NCBI RefSeq assembly: GCF_020860125.1
Contig: NZ_JAJBUX010000023.1
Coordinates: 7,992 to 71,991 of the forward strand
Direction: 5' to 3'
Length of the DNA: 64,000 nt
Source: Cloacibacillus sp.
GTDB lineage: Bacteria > Synergistota > Synergistia > Synergistales > Synergistaceae
Shown: in pieces, positions 34,758 to 43,385 of the stretch
How the letters are laid out: every line of letters begins with the position of its first letter
Numbering within the stretch: the stretch's first letter is position 1
The notes under the pieces: generated by a model
The model's database searches: none
Told to the model about the DNA's origin: nothing
The model's input: the letters and a program-made list of their open reading frames with translations, nothing else
Made by a program: the position numbers and the translations under genes

Positions 34758-36125
34758 ATGCCAGAGGGGGAAAAAAGACAATTTTTCGGAACAGACGGCG
34801 TCCGAGATATTGCGAACAGCGGCATGATGCGGCCTGAGCCGGCGATGAGGCTGGGAGCCGCCTACGCGCTCTTTTTGAAGGGGCAGGGTGTGGAACATCC
34901 CGTCATCGCGGTGGGCCGCGATACGCGCCGTTCCGGCGAGATGCTGCAGTCGGCCCTCATGTCGGGGATCGCCTCGGCGGGCGGCAGCGCCGCCGATTTA
35001 GGCGTTATACCGACACCGGGAGTCAGCAGCGTAGCCGCCCGCAATAAATTTGACGGCGGCGCGGTTATCAGCGCTTCGCACAATCCCGCCGAATACAACG
35101 GTATAAAATTCCTCGACAAAGATGGTTTCAAACTCACCGACGATGACGAGGCCGATATCGAAGAGCTCTTCCTCAATGAAAAACACCTTCGCTTTGCCGC
35201 GCCCGCGGAGATCGGCGGCGTCAGCAACGGTTCCGAGTACCGTGAGCAATACGCGGGGCTTCTGAAAGAGGTCATCAAGGAGATAGAAGATACCTCTTAT
35301 CCGATCGTGATCGACGCGGCGAACGGGGCGGCCTCGGCTTTCGTCGAGCCGCTCTTCTCCGGCTGGCGCGGCGGCGTGACCTTCATCGGCAACAACCCGG
35401 ACGGCGTCAACATCAACAGGGAGGTCGGCGTAACCCATATCGGTACGCTCGCCTCCGAGGTTACAAAGCGCGGAGCCTCGCTCGGCATCGCCTATGACGG
35501 AGACACAGACCGTGTGCTGCTCTGTGACAGCCGCGGGCGTACCCTTGACGGAGATATCATGCTCTGGGTCATCGGCCGCTGGCTGGCGAAGCGCGGCATG
35601 CTCGGTACGGGGGTGACGGCGACGGTGATGTCCAACATGGTGCTTGAAGACCTCCTTGCGGAGGAGGGAATCAAGGTATTCCGCTGTCCCGTCGGTGACC
35701 GCTACGTCTTGGATACGATGAGGCGTGAGGGCGGACGCATCGGCGGCGAGCAGTCAGGCCACATTATCGCTCTGGAATATGCCAACACGGGAGACGGGCT
35801 ATGCTCCGGTATCCTCTTCCTCAAGGCCGTTACGGAGCTTGGAGAGGATATCTCCACACTGGCCGACCGTTTCGAGCGCTACCCGCAGGTGCTCCGCAAT
35901 ATGAAGGTCGATGATAAAGATAGGATAATGAACAGCTCCGAGGTGGCCGCCGCCGCCGCCGAGGCGGAAAGGCTTCTCGCCGGCAGGGGGCGGATGCTGC
36001 TGCGTCCCTCCGGCACAGAACCATTGATAAGAATATTTGCCGAGTCGCGCGATGCCGGGCTGATGAACAGCGCCGCCGACATCATGGAGACGGCGATAAA
36101 AAAGGCGGTCGCCAGCCATGGCTAA
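34758..36125 (+). CDS. glmM: Phosphoglucosamine mutase
   Basis: 455 residues. It begins RQFFGTDGVRDIAN, has the phosphoserine loop ISASHNP (active Ser about 107), the metal loop YDGDTDR and the sugar-binding GEQSGHI and RPSGTEPLIR. It converts glucosamine-6-P to glucosamine-1-P for UDP-GlcNAc; GlmU, which does the next steps, is encoded 3.3 kb downstream. In other bacteria GlmM interacts with CdaA, whose gene is in the same cluster. galU overlaps its last eight bases. Confidence 0.97.
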   Translation: MPEGEKRQFFGTDGVRDIANSGMMRPEPAMRLGAAYALFLKGQGVEHPVIAVGRDTRRSGEMLQSALMSGIASAGGSAADLGVIPTPGVSSVAARNKFDGGAVISASHNPAEYNGIKFLDKDGFKLTDDDEADIEELFLNEKHLRFAAPAEIGGVSNGSEYREQYAGLLKEVIKEIEDTSYPIVIDAANGAASAFVEPLFSGWRGGVTFIGNNPDGVNINREVGVTHIGTLASEVTKRGASLGIAYDGDTDRVLLCDSRGRTLDGDIMLWVIGRWLAKRGMLGTGVTATVMSNMVLEDLLAEEGIKVFRCPVGDRYVLDTMRREGGRIGGEQSGHIIALEYANTGDGLCSGILFLKAVTELGEDISTLADRFERYPQVLRNMKVDDKDRIMNSSEVAAAAAEAERLLAGRGRMLLRPSGTEPLIRIFAESRDAGLMNSAADIMETAIKKAVASHG

Positions 36126-37005
36126 GACGGTGGAATATACTCCGGTCCGCAGGGCGGTATTCCCCGTAGCCGGTCTGGGGACGCGCTTCCTTCCCGCGAC
36201 GAAGGATGTTCCGAAGGAGATGATGCCGCTCGTCGACCGGCCCCTCATTCACCACGGTGTTGACGAGGCCGTCGCCTCCGGTTGTACGGAGATCATATTT
36301 GTTACGGGACAGGGCAAGGAGAGCATCCGGCGCTACTTCGATCCCTCCCACGAGTTGGTCTCTATGCTGCGCGAGCGCGGAAAAGACGAGCTTGCGGAGG
36401 TCGTGGAAAATATCCACGGCCTTGCCGAATTCCACTACGCCTTCCAGGAAAAACCGCTTGGCCTCGGTCATGCGGTGCTCTGTGCGGAGGAATTCTGCAA
36501 AGACGAATATTTTGGTCTTTTGCTGCCGGACGACGTGATGATCGCACATCCGACGGTGCTCTCACAGCTTGAGGCGGTGAGGAAAAAATATAACGCCTCC
36601 GTCCTCTGTGTCGAAAAGGTCGCGGAGAACGAAGTCTCCCGTTACGGCATCGTCGATGCCGAGGAGGTGGAGCCTGGTATTTACCGCGTGAAAGGGCTTG
36701 TTGAGAAACCGAAACGCGAAGAGGCCCCCTCTAACCTCGCGATCATGGGGCGCTACCTGCTGTCGCCCGCCATCTTCTCACATTTGAAAAATCTCAAGCG
36801 CGGCGCGGGCGGGGAATACCAGCTCACCGACGCCATCTCATCGCTGCTCGGCGAAGAGCCGGTCTACGCGGCGCTCTACGAGGGGAAACGCCTCGACTGC
36901 GGCGTTAAAGAGGGCTGGATAAAGGCGACGGTGGTCAAGGCGCTCGACGATCCCGAGCTTAGGGAGATAGTGCTTGCGGCGGTGCGCGAGAGCGGTCTCA
37001 TATAG
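36118..37005 (+). CDS. galU: UTP-glucose-1-phosphate uridylyltransferase
   Basis: 295 residues, normal length. Nucleotidyltransferase signature VFPVAGLGTRFLPATKDVPKEMMPLVDRP at the N-terminus (UTP site), then GLGHAVLCA, LLPDD with the metal Asp, VEKP and GGEYQLTDAI. It makes UDP-glucose for envelope polysaccharides and glycolipids. It overlaps glmM by eight bases and ends at a large bidirectional terminator. Confidence 0.96.
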   Translation: MAKTVEYTPVRRAVFPVAGLGTRFLPATKDVPKEMMPLVDRPLIHHGVDEAVASGCTEIIFVTGQGKESIRRYFDPSHELVSMLRERGKDELAEVVENIHGLAEFHYAFQEKPLGLGHAVLCAEEFCKDEYFGLLLPDDVMIAHPTVLSQLEAVRKKYNASVLCVEKVAENEVSRYGIVDAEEVEPGIYRVKGLVEKPKREEAPSNLAIMGRYLLSPAIFSHLKNLKRGAGGEYQLTDAISSLLGEEPVYAALYEGKRLDCGVKEGWIKATVVKALDDPELREIVLAAVRESGLI

Positions 37006-37016
37006 CGGCTGTCATA

Positions 37017-37064
37017 ACGCCAATAAAAAATGAGCGGGAAGCCCCGCTCATTTTTTATTGGCGT
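37017..37064. terminator. Bidirectional terminator, perfect 22-bp inverted repeat
   Basis: Left arm 37017-37038 and right arm 37043-37064 are exact reverse complements around a 4-nt loop (AAGC). The arms contain A6 and T6 runs on the outer side of the G+C core, so transcripts from galU and from the opposite unit both meet a stem plus U-run. Confidence 0.92.
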
Positions 37065-37066
37065 AT

Positions 37067-38161
37067 CTATCGTTGCTTCTGTATCTCTTCCGTGAATGGA
37101 TAATAGATGCGCAGCTCGGTGATACCCTTGAGGCCGTTGTCGCTGCGTCCGTCGACCTCTTTCAGCCGCTGCCACTTTCCGTTGTCATAGCGCGCGAGCA
37201 CTAGTGATTTTCTTCCGTATGTGGACCAGGGGTTCCAAAGTTTTTCGCCCGTAGCGGGTCCGGAGACAAGTCCCTTTTTAAAGAGCGGCGGCGTGCCGCC
37301 CATCATCGACTTCCCGTCGGCGGGGCCGATAACGAGCCACTGCGTCATGTTCCAGACATTCTGCATCTCCTTTGACTTAAGCGCGTGGTCCCAGGGGATG
37401 ATCTGGAAACCGCCCGTTTTGCCGCGCGGCGTCGTCGAGACGTCGATCACGCCGCTGTGGTTGGCGCGGATCGCCCCCGTGCGCTGGAAGAGCGTTCCCT
37501 CAAAGCGTCCCGTGCCGCCCAGCGGTCTGATGACGCGCCCGAGCAGCTCGTAGCCGCCGCGGTTCCAGGCGATGACGCGTCCGCCCGGACGGTTTTCGAT
37601 ATTAACCATATAGGGTAAAGAGTCGTCCTCGTTCGCGATGATGATCAGCGTATCCTTGGCCTTCGGCAGACTGCCGGCGGAGAGCGGAGCCTCGCTGCCG
37701 TCGGGCTTGCGCACAAAGACGGCGGAGCCTACTGGCGGAGCCCAGGCGCCGAAGAGGCTTTCTCCGGCCTTTGAAGATATCACGACGGAGGCCCCGGGAC
37801 CGGCGGCGGGGGCGATCGTCTCCTGCGGGATGACGCTCATCGTGCGCCCTTTATCCTTTTCTACGGAGACGAGCATGTGTATCGCGTTTACGGCTGAGGC
37901 GCAGACGGTCCCCGGAGTGCTCCAGGCGCTGGCCGTATAGCTGGGCCAGCGGGTCTTTGTCGGCAGAGCCTTTACCGTTCCGACTTCCCGTACCGTGCCG
38001 TCAGCGGTTGTCACCGACACGGGCGCGCCCTTTTCCATAGGGATATTGATCTCGAATAATTTCTTTTCCGCGGCGCCGGAGTAGCGCGGCAGAGCCAGCA
38101 TGGCGGCACACAGCAACAGCATCAGGTAAATAACACTCTTATTGAATCTCATCATTCTCAC
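37067..38161 (-). CDS. Exported protein of unknown function
   Basis: 364 residues; not recognised. Residues 5-30 look like a signal peptide (basic start, hydrophobic core, then SGA-AEKK). The rest is soluble, with no cysteine pairs apart from one Cys near residue 87, many Pro/Gly turns and repeated Val/Ile strands, which suggests beta-rich extracytoplasmic domains. No lipobox is evident. It lies 50 bp behind the CPBP protease gene on the minus strand, so both may be in the fur transcript. Its stop codon lies only a few bases inside the shared terminator arm. Confidence 0.75.
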   Translation of the reverse strand: MRMMRFNKSVIYLMLLLCAAMLALPRYSGAAEKKLFEINIPMEKGAPVSVTTADGTVREVGTVKALPTKTRWPSYTASAWSTPGTVCASAVNAIHMLVSVEKDKGRTMSVIPQETIAPAAGPGASVVISSKAGESLFGAWAPPVGSAVFVRKPDGSEAPLSAGSLPKAKDTLIIIANEDDSLPYMVNIENRPGGRVIAWNRGGYELLGRVIRPLGGTGRFEGTLFQRTGAIRANHSGVIDVSTTPRGKTGGFQIIPWDHALKSKEMQNVWNMTQWLVIGPADGKSMMGGTPPLFKKGLVSGPATGEKLWNPWSTYGRKSLVLARYDNGKWQRLKEVDGRSDNGLKGITELRIYYPFTEEIQKQR

Positions 38162-38211
38162 CTCATACTTTATATATCATTAAAGGGTGTCGATATCAAG
38201 TTAAAAGGCGC

Positions 38212-38745
38212 TTAAAAGTTGACCGGCATGGGGAAGAACCATATCGACCATATATTGCCGATGAAATGGAAAAGCGCCGGCGGGAAGAGGTTTTTGTAGC
38301 GGTATTTGAGCCAGCCCATGATCAGCCCAGGGAAAAATGTGCAGAGCGATATCCAGTAGGGGGCCACGATCAGGTGGATCGGCGCGAACACCAGATTGGT
38401 CATCACGATAGCCGTAAAGGGGGAGAAATGCCGTTCTAAAACGGGCTGGAGCCAGCCGCGAAAAAATGTCTCTTCTATTATCGCCGCGGCGAGTCCCGAA
38501 GCGCCCATATTCAGCACGGTCCAGAGGCCGCGTTTACGCGGCAGCGCCTCCCAGGGCCAGTTCATCGCGACGACTGTGAGCGCCAGCAATATAAATGCAG
38601 ACACGGCAAGTGTCTGCATAAAATCTCTCGCGCGGAACTCCCAGCGTAAGCCATACTCGTCGGGGTCCTCTTTTCTGTACCAGCACCATCCGTATGGCCA
38701 GTAGAGCAGGAATACTCCCGCGCAGAAGGATATGAACGTACTCAT
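38212..38745 (-). CDS. CPBP-family intramembrane protease (CAAX protease-like)
   Basis: 177 residues, four to five membrane helices. The family's catalytic motifs are present: EETFFRGW (Glu-Glu plus Arg), FAPIHL with its His, and FHFIGN. Members are membrane-embedded glutamate proteases related to the Rce1 CAAX protease; substrates in bacteria are mostly unknown. It is short for the family but has all motifs. It starts about 10 bp after the fur stop, so is likely co-transcribed with fur. Confidence 0.85.
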   Translation of the reverse strand: MSTFISFCAGVFLLYWPYGWCWYRKEDPDEYGLRWEFRARDFMQTLAVSAFILLALTVVAMNWPWEALPRKRGLWTVLNMGASGLAAAIIEETFFRGWLQPVLERHFSPFTAIVMTNLVFAPIHLIVAPYWISLCTFFPGLIMGWLKYRYKNLFPPALFHFIGNIWSIWFFPMPVNF

Positions 38746-38755
38746 ATATGAAAGA

Positions 38756-39181
38756 CTATATCTTCAGGCAATCGGTGCATAGTCCGTAGAAAAATATTTC
38801 CGTGCGTTCGATCTGCGCGATATTTTCACGTACCGATGAGGCCGACTTAAATATTTCGTCTTCGTCCACCGGAATGTCGAAGAGCTTACCACATCTGCGG
38901 CAGAGAAAGTGTCCGTGTGTCGTAGTCGTCGGGTCAAAATATACCCTCTTATCGTCGATGCTGAGTATTTTTATGAGTCCGGCATCCGCGAGAAGCTGCG
39001 CGGTGCTGTAAAGCGTGGCGACGGACATCGTAGAATATTCGGCAGAGAGCTCACGGTAGAGAGTGTCGGCAGAGGGATGGTCGGTGCGGCCCTCCAACTG
39101 CTGTAAGATCGCGATACGCTGTGCCGTTATCTTGGCGCCTCTCACCCTAAGAACTGCTATTCCATCGTCTACGGTCCACAT
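38756..39181 (-). CDS. fur: Fur/PerR-family metalloregulator
   Basis: 141 residues from the ATG at 39179-39181; GGAGG lies eight bases before it, whereas the ATG at 39190 is only one base from that ribosome site. The winged helix (ITAQRIAILQQLEGRTDHPSADTLYREL) is followed by the dimerisation domain with HGHFLCRRCGKLFDI and a second CxxC (CTDC), the structural zinc site. Whether it senses iron, peroxide or zinc is not clear from sequence. The upstream 110 bp are very A+T-rich, as expected of a Fur-box region, but no clean 19-bp consensus was identified. Confidence 0.88.
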   Translation of the reverse strand: MWTVDDGIAVLRVRGAKITAQRIAILQQLEGRTDHPSADTLYRELSAEYSTMSVATLYSTAQLLADAGLIKILSIDDKRVYFDPTTTTHGHFLCRRCGKLFDIPVDEDEIFKSASSVRENIAQIERTEIFFYGLCTDCLKI

Positions 39182-39292
39182 TTTATCCATTCCTCCAAAA
39201 AATGTATTTTTAAATCATTTCAATTTCATTTCAATTATTATAAATCATAACTTTTGATTTGTGTACAGTAAAACAAAAAACACTTTTTAGGC

Positions 39293-39322
39293 TTGCGGAT
39301 TTGCGTAATTTAACGTTATAAT
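39293..39322 (+). promoter_or_regulatory. Promoter of tRNA-Gln
   Basis: TTGCGG (39293-39298), 18-bp spacer, perfect TATAAT (39317-39322). The tRNA begins 16 bp after the -10 box. Confidence 0.7.
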
Positions 39323-39337
39323 GTCCGTTGCACATAA

Positions 39338-39413
39338 TGGGGTGTAGCCAAGCGGCCTAAGGCATCGGACTTTGACTCCGACATCGATGGTTCGAGTCCA
39401 TCCACCCCAGCCA
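39338..39413 (+). tRNA. tRNA-Gln (anticodon TTG)
   Basis: 76 nt including an encoded CCA. Acceptor TGGGGTG (39338-39344) pairs with CACCCCA (39403-39409), discriminator G. The anticodon stem TCGGA/TCCGA flanks the loop CTTTGAC, giving anticodon TTG. The T-loop is TTCGAGT. glmU follows without its own obvious promoter; its ribosome site is about 45 nt past the tRNA end, so tRNA processing would create the 5' end of glmU mRNA. Confidence 0.95.
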
Positions 39414-39472
39414 TGTTATGTATAAAAGCTGGTCATATCATCGAAAACGTGTTTTTGAAGGGAGCCGGAAAA

Positions 39473-40870
39473 GTGAATCAGCCAAAAAAACCGTTTGGGG
39501 TTCTGCTCTTGGCTGCGGGAAAAGGCACGCGGATGCGCAGTAAAACTCCCAAAGTCCTACATCTGATGCTCGAAGAACCTATCCTCTATTATCCTCTAAG
39601 ATCGGCGCTGGATGCCGGTTTTGGGGATATTGCCGTTATGGTTGGTTTCGGGGGCGAGTTGGTGGAGAGCTGGACGAGAGACAACTTTCCCGGCGCTGAG
39701 ATAATATGGCAGCGTGAACAGAGGGGCACCGGACATGCGGCAAAGCTGGCGCAGGAGTGGTGGCAAAATTTCGAGAACGTGATGGTCCTCGCCGGCGACG
39801 CGCCGCTGATAAAGCCCGAGACGCTCTCATTCTTTGCCGAACGCCACGCGGCGGGCGGTAACGCCTGCAGCTTCCTGAGCTTCGACCTTGAAGACCCCGC
39901 CGGATACGGCCGCGTCCTCCGCGAAGAGGGGCGGGTGCGCGTCGTAGAGCATAAGGACGCTACGGAGCGGCAGCGGGAGGTAAAAGAGGTCAACAGCGGC
40001 ATGTATATCTTCGATACCGCGGCGCTCGCCGGCGTGATAGACAAGATATCGTGCGCCAACGCGCAGGGGGAATATTATCTGCCGGATACGCTTGCTCTGA
40101 TAGAATCGTGCGGCGGCCGGGTAGAGGCCGTGAAGGCCGACCATGCCGAAGAGTTCCTCGGAATAAACGACCAGATGCAGCTGGCGGCGGCGGCGCGGAT
40201 AATGCGCGACCGTATCGTCAGCGGTTTTATGATAAACAACGGGCTGCAGTGCATGGACCCCGCGAGCCTGTGGATCGGCCCGAAGGTAAAGATCGGGCGC
40301 GACGTCGTCATCCACCCCTCGGTGCAGCTGTGGGGAGAGACGGTCATCGAAGACGAGGCCTTTATCGGCAGCTTCACGGTGCTGCGTAATTCGGTGGTGC
40401 ATGCAAAGGCGAACCTCAAAGGTTCCGTGCGCCTTAACGATTCAACGATCGGGCCGAGGGCCTCGGCAGGCCCCTTTGCCTTTATGCGCGAACACGGCGA
40501 GCTGCTGGAAAACGCCCACATGGGCCGCTTTGTCGAGATAAAGAAGAGCCGCGTCGGCGTCGGCTCAAAGGTGCCTCACCTGTCGTATATCGGCGACGCC
40601 GAGATAGGTGAGGAGACTAATATCGGCGCGGGGACGATCACCTGCAACTATGACGGCGAGAAAAAGAACCCGACGAAGATCGGCCGCGGTTGTTTCATCG
40701 GCAGCGATACGATGCTCGTAGCCCCCGTCACACTGGGCGACGACGTGACGACCGGGGCCGGTTCGGTGATCACCAACGACATACCGGACGGCGCGCTCGG
40801 AGTGGGCCGCGCGAAGCAGTCAAACATCGAAGGCTGGAGCCGCCGCCGCCGGGGCAAAGGTAAAAAGTAA
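39473..40870 (+). CDS. glmU: Bifunctional GlmU (acetyltransferase/uridylyltransferase)
   Basis: 465 residues from the GTG at 39473, preceded by AAGGGAG at a good distance; an ATG at 39413 overlaps the tRNA 3' end and is unlikely. The N-terminal uridylyltransferase has LLLAAGKGTRM (11-21) and VLAGDAPL. The C-terminal left-handed beta helix shows hexapeptide repeats and GAGTITCNYDGEKKNPTKIG of the acetyltransferase. It makes UDP-GlcNAc from glucosamine-1-P, the product of GlmM. It starts the glmU-prs-rplY-pth-mfd-mazG series. Confidence 0.96.
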   Translation: MNQPKKPFGVLLLAAGKGTRMRSKTPKVLHLMLEEPILYYPLRSALDAGFGDIAVMVGFGGELVESWTRDNFPGAEIIWQREQRGTGHAAKLAQEWWQNFENVMVLAGDAPLIKPETLSFFAERHAAGGNACSFLSFDLEDPAGYGRVLREEGRVRVVEHKDATERQREVKEVNSGMYIFDTAALAGVIDKISCANAQGEYYLPDTLALIESCGGRVEAVKADHAEEFLGINDQMQLAAAARIMRDRIVSGFMINNGLQCMDPASLWIGPKVKIGRDVVIHPSVQLWGETVIEDEAFIGSFTVLRNSVVHAKANLKGSVRLNDSTIGPRASAGPFAFMREHGELLENAHMGRFVEIKKSRVGVGSKVPHLSYIGDAEIGEETNIGAGTITCNYDGEKKNPTKIGRGCFIGSDTMLVAPVTLGDDVTTGAGSVITNDIPDGALGVGRAKQSNIEGWSRRRRGKGKK

Positions 40871-40925
40871 GTTATCAATTTTAATATATTATTCTTCACG
40901 GAATTATACTAAGGAGGAGAATGAA

Positions 40926-41897
40926 ATGTCCGCAGGATTACGAGAGGTAAAAATATTTTCGGGCAGCGCAGACCCGCAGTTCGCGGAAAATATCTGCATG
41001 AATCTCGGCGTACCTCTTTCCGCATCAAAGTTGTTCAGATTTTCCGACGGCGAGATCGGTGTCTCTATTGAGGAGAGCGTACGCGGCGCAGACGTATACG
41101 TCGTTCAGCCAACCTGCGAGCCGGCCAACGAGCATCTTATCGAGCTGCTCATCATCGTGGACGCGCTGAAAAGGGCTTCGGCTTATCACGTCAATCTTGT
41201 CATGCCCTACTTCGGTTACGCGCGTCAGGACAGAAAGACCCGTTCCCGCGAGCCGATCACGGCTAAACTGATCGCCAACCTTCTGGAGAAGGCCGGCGCA
41301 GACCGTGTGATCGCGGCGGACCTCCACGCGGGACAGATACAGGGATTTTTCGACATTCCCGTCGACCACCTTACCGGCATTCCCCTCCTTGCCTCATACT
41401 TCCACCGCATCCTTGCGAAGGAGATCGAACAAGACCTTGTGACCGTCGTATCTCCCGACATCGGCGGCGTTGTGCGCGCGAGGAAGTTCGCGGAGCAGCT
41501 TAACAACGCCGACCTTGCCATTGTCGACAAGCGCCGTTCGCACGAGGTCGCGAACCAGTGCGAGGTGATGGAGATCATCGGCAATATCGACGGCCGTACC
41601 TGTATCCTCGTCGACGACATCGTGGATACCGCCGGCACGATCGTGAAGGCCGCGGAGGCTCTCAAAGAGCGCGGCGCGAAGGCGGTCTACGCCTGCGCCA
41701 CCCATGGAGTACTTTCTGGACCGGCGATCGACAGGATCAAGGGCTCCGTGATCGAGGAGATGGTCCTGACGGATACGATCCCGCTCAAAGAAGAAAAGCA
41801 GACCGCAAAGATCACTGTGCTTTCGATAGCCCCTCTCTTCGCCGAGGCGCTGAGACGGATCCATTCGGAGCATTCAGTAAGCATTCTCTTCCGTTAA
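40926..41897 (+). CDS. prs: Ribose-phosphate pyrophosphokinase
   Basis: 323 residues, class I PRPP synthase. Substrate motifs: FSDGEIGVSIEESVRG, PYFGYARQDRKTRSREPI (ATP loop), the flexible-loop KRRS and the ribose-5-phosphate loop LVDDIVDTAGTI. It supplies PRPP for nucleotides, His and Trp. AAGGAGGAG precedes the ATG. Confidence 0.97.
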   Translation: MSAGLREVKIFSGSADPQFAENICMNLGVPLSASKLFRFSDGEIGVSIEESVRGADVYVVQPTCEPANEHLIELLIIVDALKRASAYHVNLVMPYFGYARQDRKTRSREPITAKLIANLLEKAGADRVIAADLHAGQIQGFFDIPVDHLTGIPLLASYFHRILAKEIEQDLVTVVSPDIGGVVRARKFAEQLNNADLAIVDKRRSHEVANQCEVMEIIGNIDGRTCILVDDIVDTAGTIVKAAEALKERGAKAVYACATHGVLSGPAIDRIKGSVIEEMVLTDTIPLKEEKQTAKITVLSIAPLFAEALRRIHSEHSVSILFR

Positions 41898-41959
41898 GTA
41901 CGGAGTGAGATATGATTTAGAAAAACAGAAGTGTAAAAAATACTGAGGAGGAAACACCC

Positions 41960-42622
41960 ATGGCTAAGAATCAGATAGTAAAACTCGACTTCACGAAAAG
42001 AGAAGTCACCGGAACGGGAGCCTGCCGTAAGATCCGTTCGAAGAACCTCATCCCCGTAGTACTCTACGGCCCTGACTACAAGAGCGGCCTTGCCGGTACG
42101 GTATCGGCGAGAGCCATTGCGCCGCTGGCAAACAGCGGCCATAGAGAGACGACGCTCATCGAGCTTGCGATCAGCGACGGCACTACAGTCTCCGCGCTTA
42201 TCCGCGACGTGCAGCGCCATCCGCTCACCCGTCAGATCCGCCACATCGACCTCTATCAGGTCCTCAAGGGCCATAAGCTGAAGGTGGAGATTCCTATCCG
42301 TATCGCCAACGTCGATACGGCGAAAGGCGTCAAAGAGGGCGGTCTCCTTACGCACAGCACGCGCCTCGTTCTTGTCGAAGTGCAGCCCAGCGATATCCCC
42401 GAAGAGATCGTCGTCGACGCGAAGGATCTCGAAATGGGCGCCGAAGTATTTGTGAAAGACCTCCCCGTTCCCGAAGGCGTCGTCATGCTGACGGACCCCG
42501 AGGTCCTCGTTCTTCACATCTCGGCTCTCAGATCATCGGACGACGAAGTTGCCGAAGGAGAAGAGGAGAGCAAGGAAGTCGAAGTCGTTGCCAAGGGCAA
42601 GGCGGCCAAGGAAGAGGAATAA
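41960..42622 (+). CDS. rplY: Ribosomal protein bL25, long (Ctc/TL5) form
   Basis: 220 residues: an N-terminal 5S-rRNA-binding domain (about 1-95, with RHIDLYQV at its end) plus the C-terminal TL5/Ctc beta domain (EIPIRIANVDTAKGVKEGG.., PSDIPEEIVVDAKDLEMG) and a charged Glu/Lys tail. It binds 5S rRNA in the large subunit; in Bacillus the Ctc form is stress-linked. GAGGAGG ribosome site. Confidence 0.95.
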   Translation: MAKNQIVKLDFTKREVTGTGACRKIRSKNLIPVVLYGPDYKSGLAGTVSARAIAPLANSGHRETTLIELAISDGTTVSALIRDVQRHPLTRQIRHIDLYQVLKGHKLKVEIPIRIANVDTAKGVKEGGLLTHSTRLVLVEVQPSDIPEEIVVDAKDLEMGAEVFVKDLPVPEGVVMLTDPEVLVLHISALRSSDDEVAEGEEESKEVEVVAKGKAAKEEE

Positions 42623-42654
42623 TAGCTTTACCGACTATATATGCAGTGAGCGCG

Positions 42655-42694
42655 GCAACTTGGCGTCGGCCCTTGACGGCGGATGTCAAGTTGC
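42655..42694 (+). other. Stem-loop between rplY and pth
   Basis: GCAACTTG (42655-42662) pairs exactly with CAAGTTGC (42687-42694), with an inner CGTC/GACG. It stands 50 bp before a separate rho-independent terminator and has no T-run of its own, so it may be a stable RNA or protein-binding element in the rplY 3' region. Confidence 0.5.
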
Positions 42695-42746
42695 ATCGTT
42701 GTCTTATGCCTGTGCTCCTGTCGGAGGATATTGTGGCTTTTCGTTA

Positions 42747-42780
42747 AAGACGCTTAGTATATATTACGCGTCTTTTGTTT
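42747..42780 (+). terminator. rho-independent terminator after rplY
   Basis: AAGACGC (42747-42753) pairs with GCGTCTT (42768-42774), followed by TTGTTTTATTTA. It would separate glmU-prs-rplY from pth-mfd, unless read through. Confidence 0.75.
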
Positions 42781-42800
42781 TATTTATGGGATGATAGATC

Positions 42801-43385
42801 ATGAAACTTATCGTTGGCCTGGGAAATCCGGGATATGAATATGTATGGACGCGCCATAACGCCGGATGGACGATCGTCGATTCTTTTGTGGCAAGGCTGG
42901 GGCTGCGGGAGCCGCAGATAAAGTTCCGCGGAGCCTATTGGGGCCCCGTCATCTGTTGCGGCGAACGCGTCTCATTTCTTGAGCCTCACACCTACATGAA
43001 CCTGAGCGGCCTCTCCGTCGGCGAGGCCGCGCGCTACCAGAACCTGGAGCCCGAGGATATTCTTGTGATATCCGACGACGTCGCGCTGCCCTTCGGGCGT
43101 ATACGTATGCGCAAAAGCGGTTCGGCGGGCGGACAGAACGGTCTTAAATCCATAATCGGCGCGCTTGGGACTCTCGACGTGCCGCGTCTGCGCGTTGGTA
43201 TCGGCTCTCCCGAGGGGCGGATGGACCTCAAAGATTGGGTGCTCGGCAAGATACCGCAGGAACAGCGCCGGGAGTGGCACAAGATCGAGGATGCCGCCTG
43301 GGAGGCGCTGGAGCTCTGGCTCTCGGGAGACGTGGACAGGGCGATGTCGAAGGCAAACGGCTTCCGGTTAAATGTCGGAGAATAA
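42801..43385 (+). CDS. pth: Peptidyl-tRNA hydrolase
   Basis: 194 residues. Starts KLIVGLGNPGYEYVWTRHNAGW; this contains the catalytic His (TRHNAG), then the conserved PHTYMNLSG, the Asp in VISDDVALPFG and GSAGGQNGLKSI. It releases peptides from stalled peptidyl-tRNA. The gene overlaps mfd by 14 bases. Confidence 0.97.
   Translation: MKLIVGLGNPGYEYVWTRHNAGWTIVDSFVARLGLREPQIKFRGAYWGPVICCGERVSFLEPHTYMNLSGLSVGEAARYQNLEPEDILVISDDVALPFGRIRMRKSGSAGGQNGLKSIIGALGTLDVPRLRVGIGSPEGRMDLKDWVLGKIPQEQRREWHKIEDAAWEALELWLSGDVDRAMSKANGFRLNVGE

Noticed and set aside
39413..39415. ATG at 39413 as glmU start
   Set aside because: It overlaps the last base of the tRNA CCA end and lacks a ribosome site; the GTG at 39473 has a good one and fits the family N-terminus.
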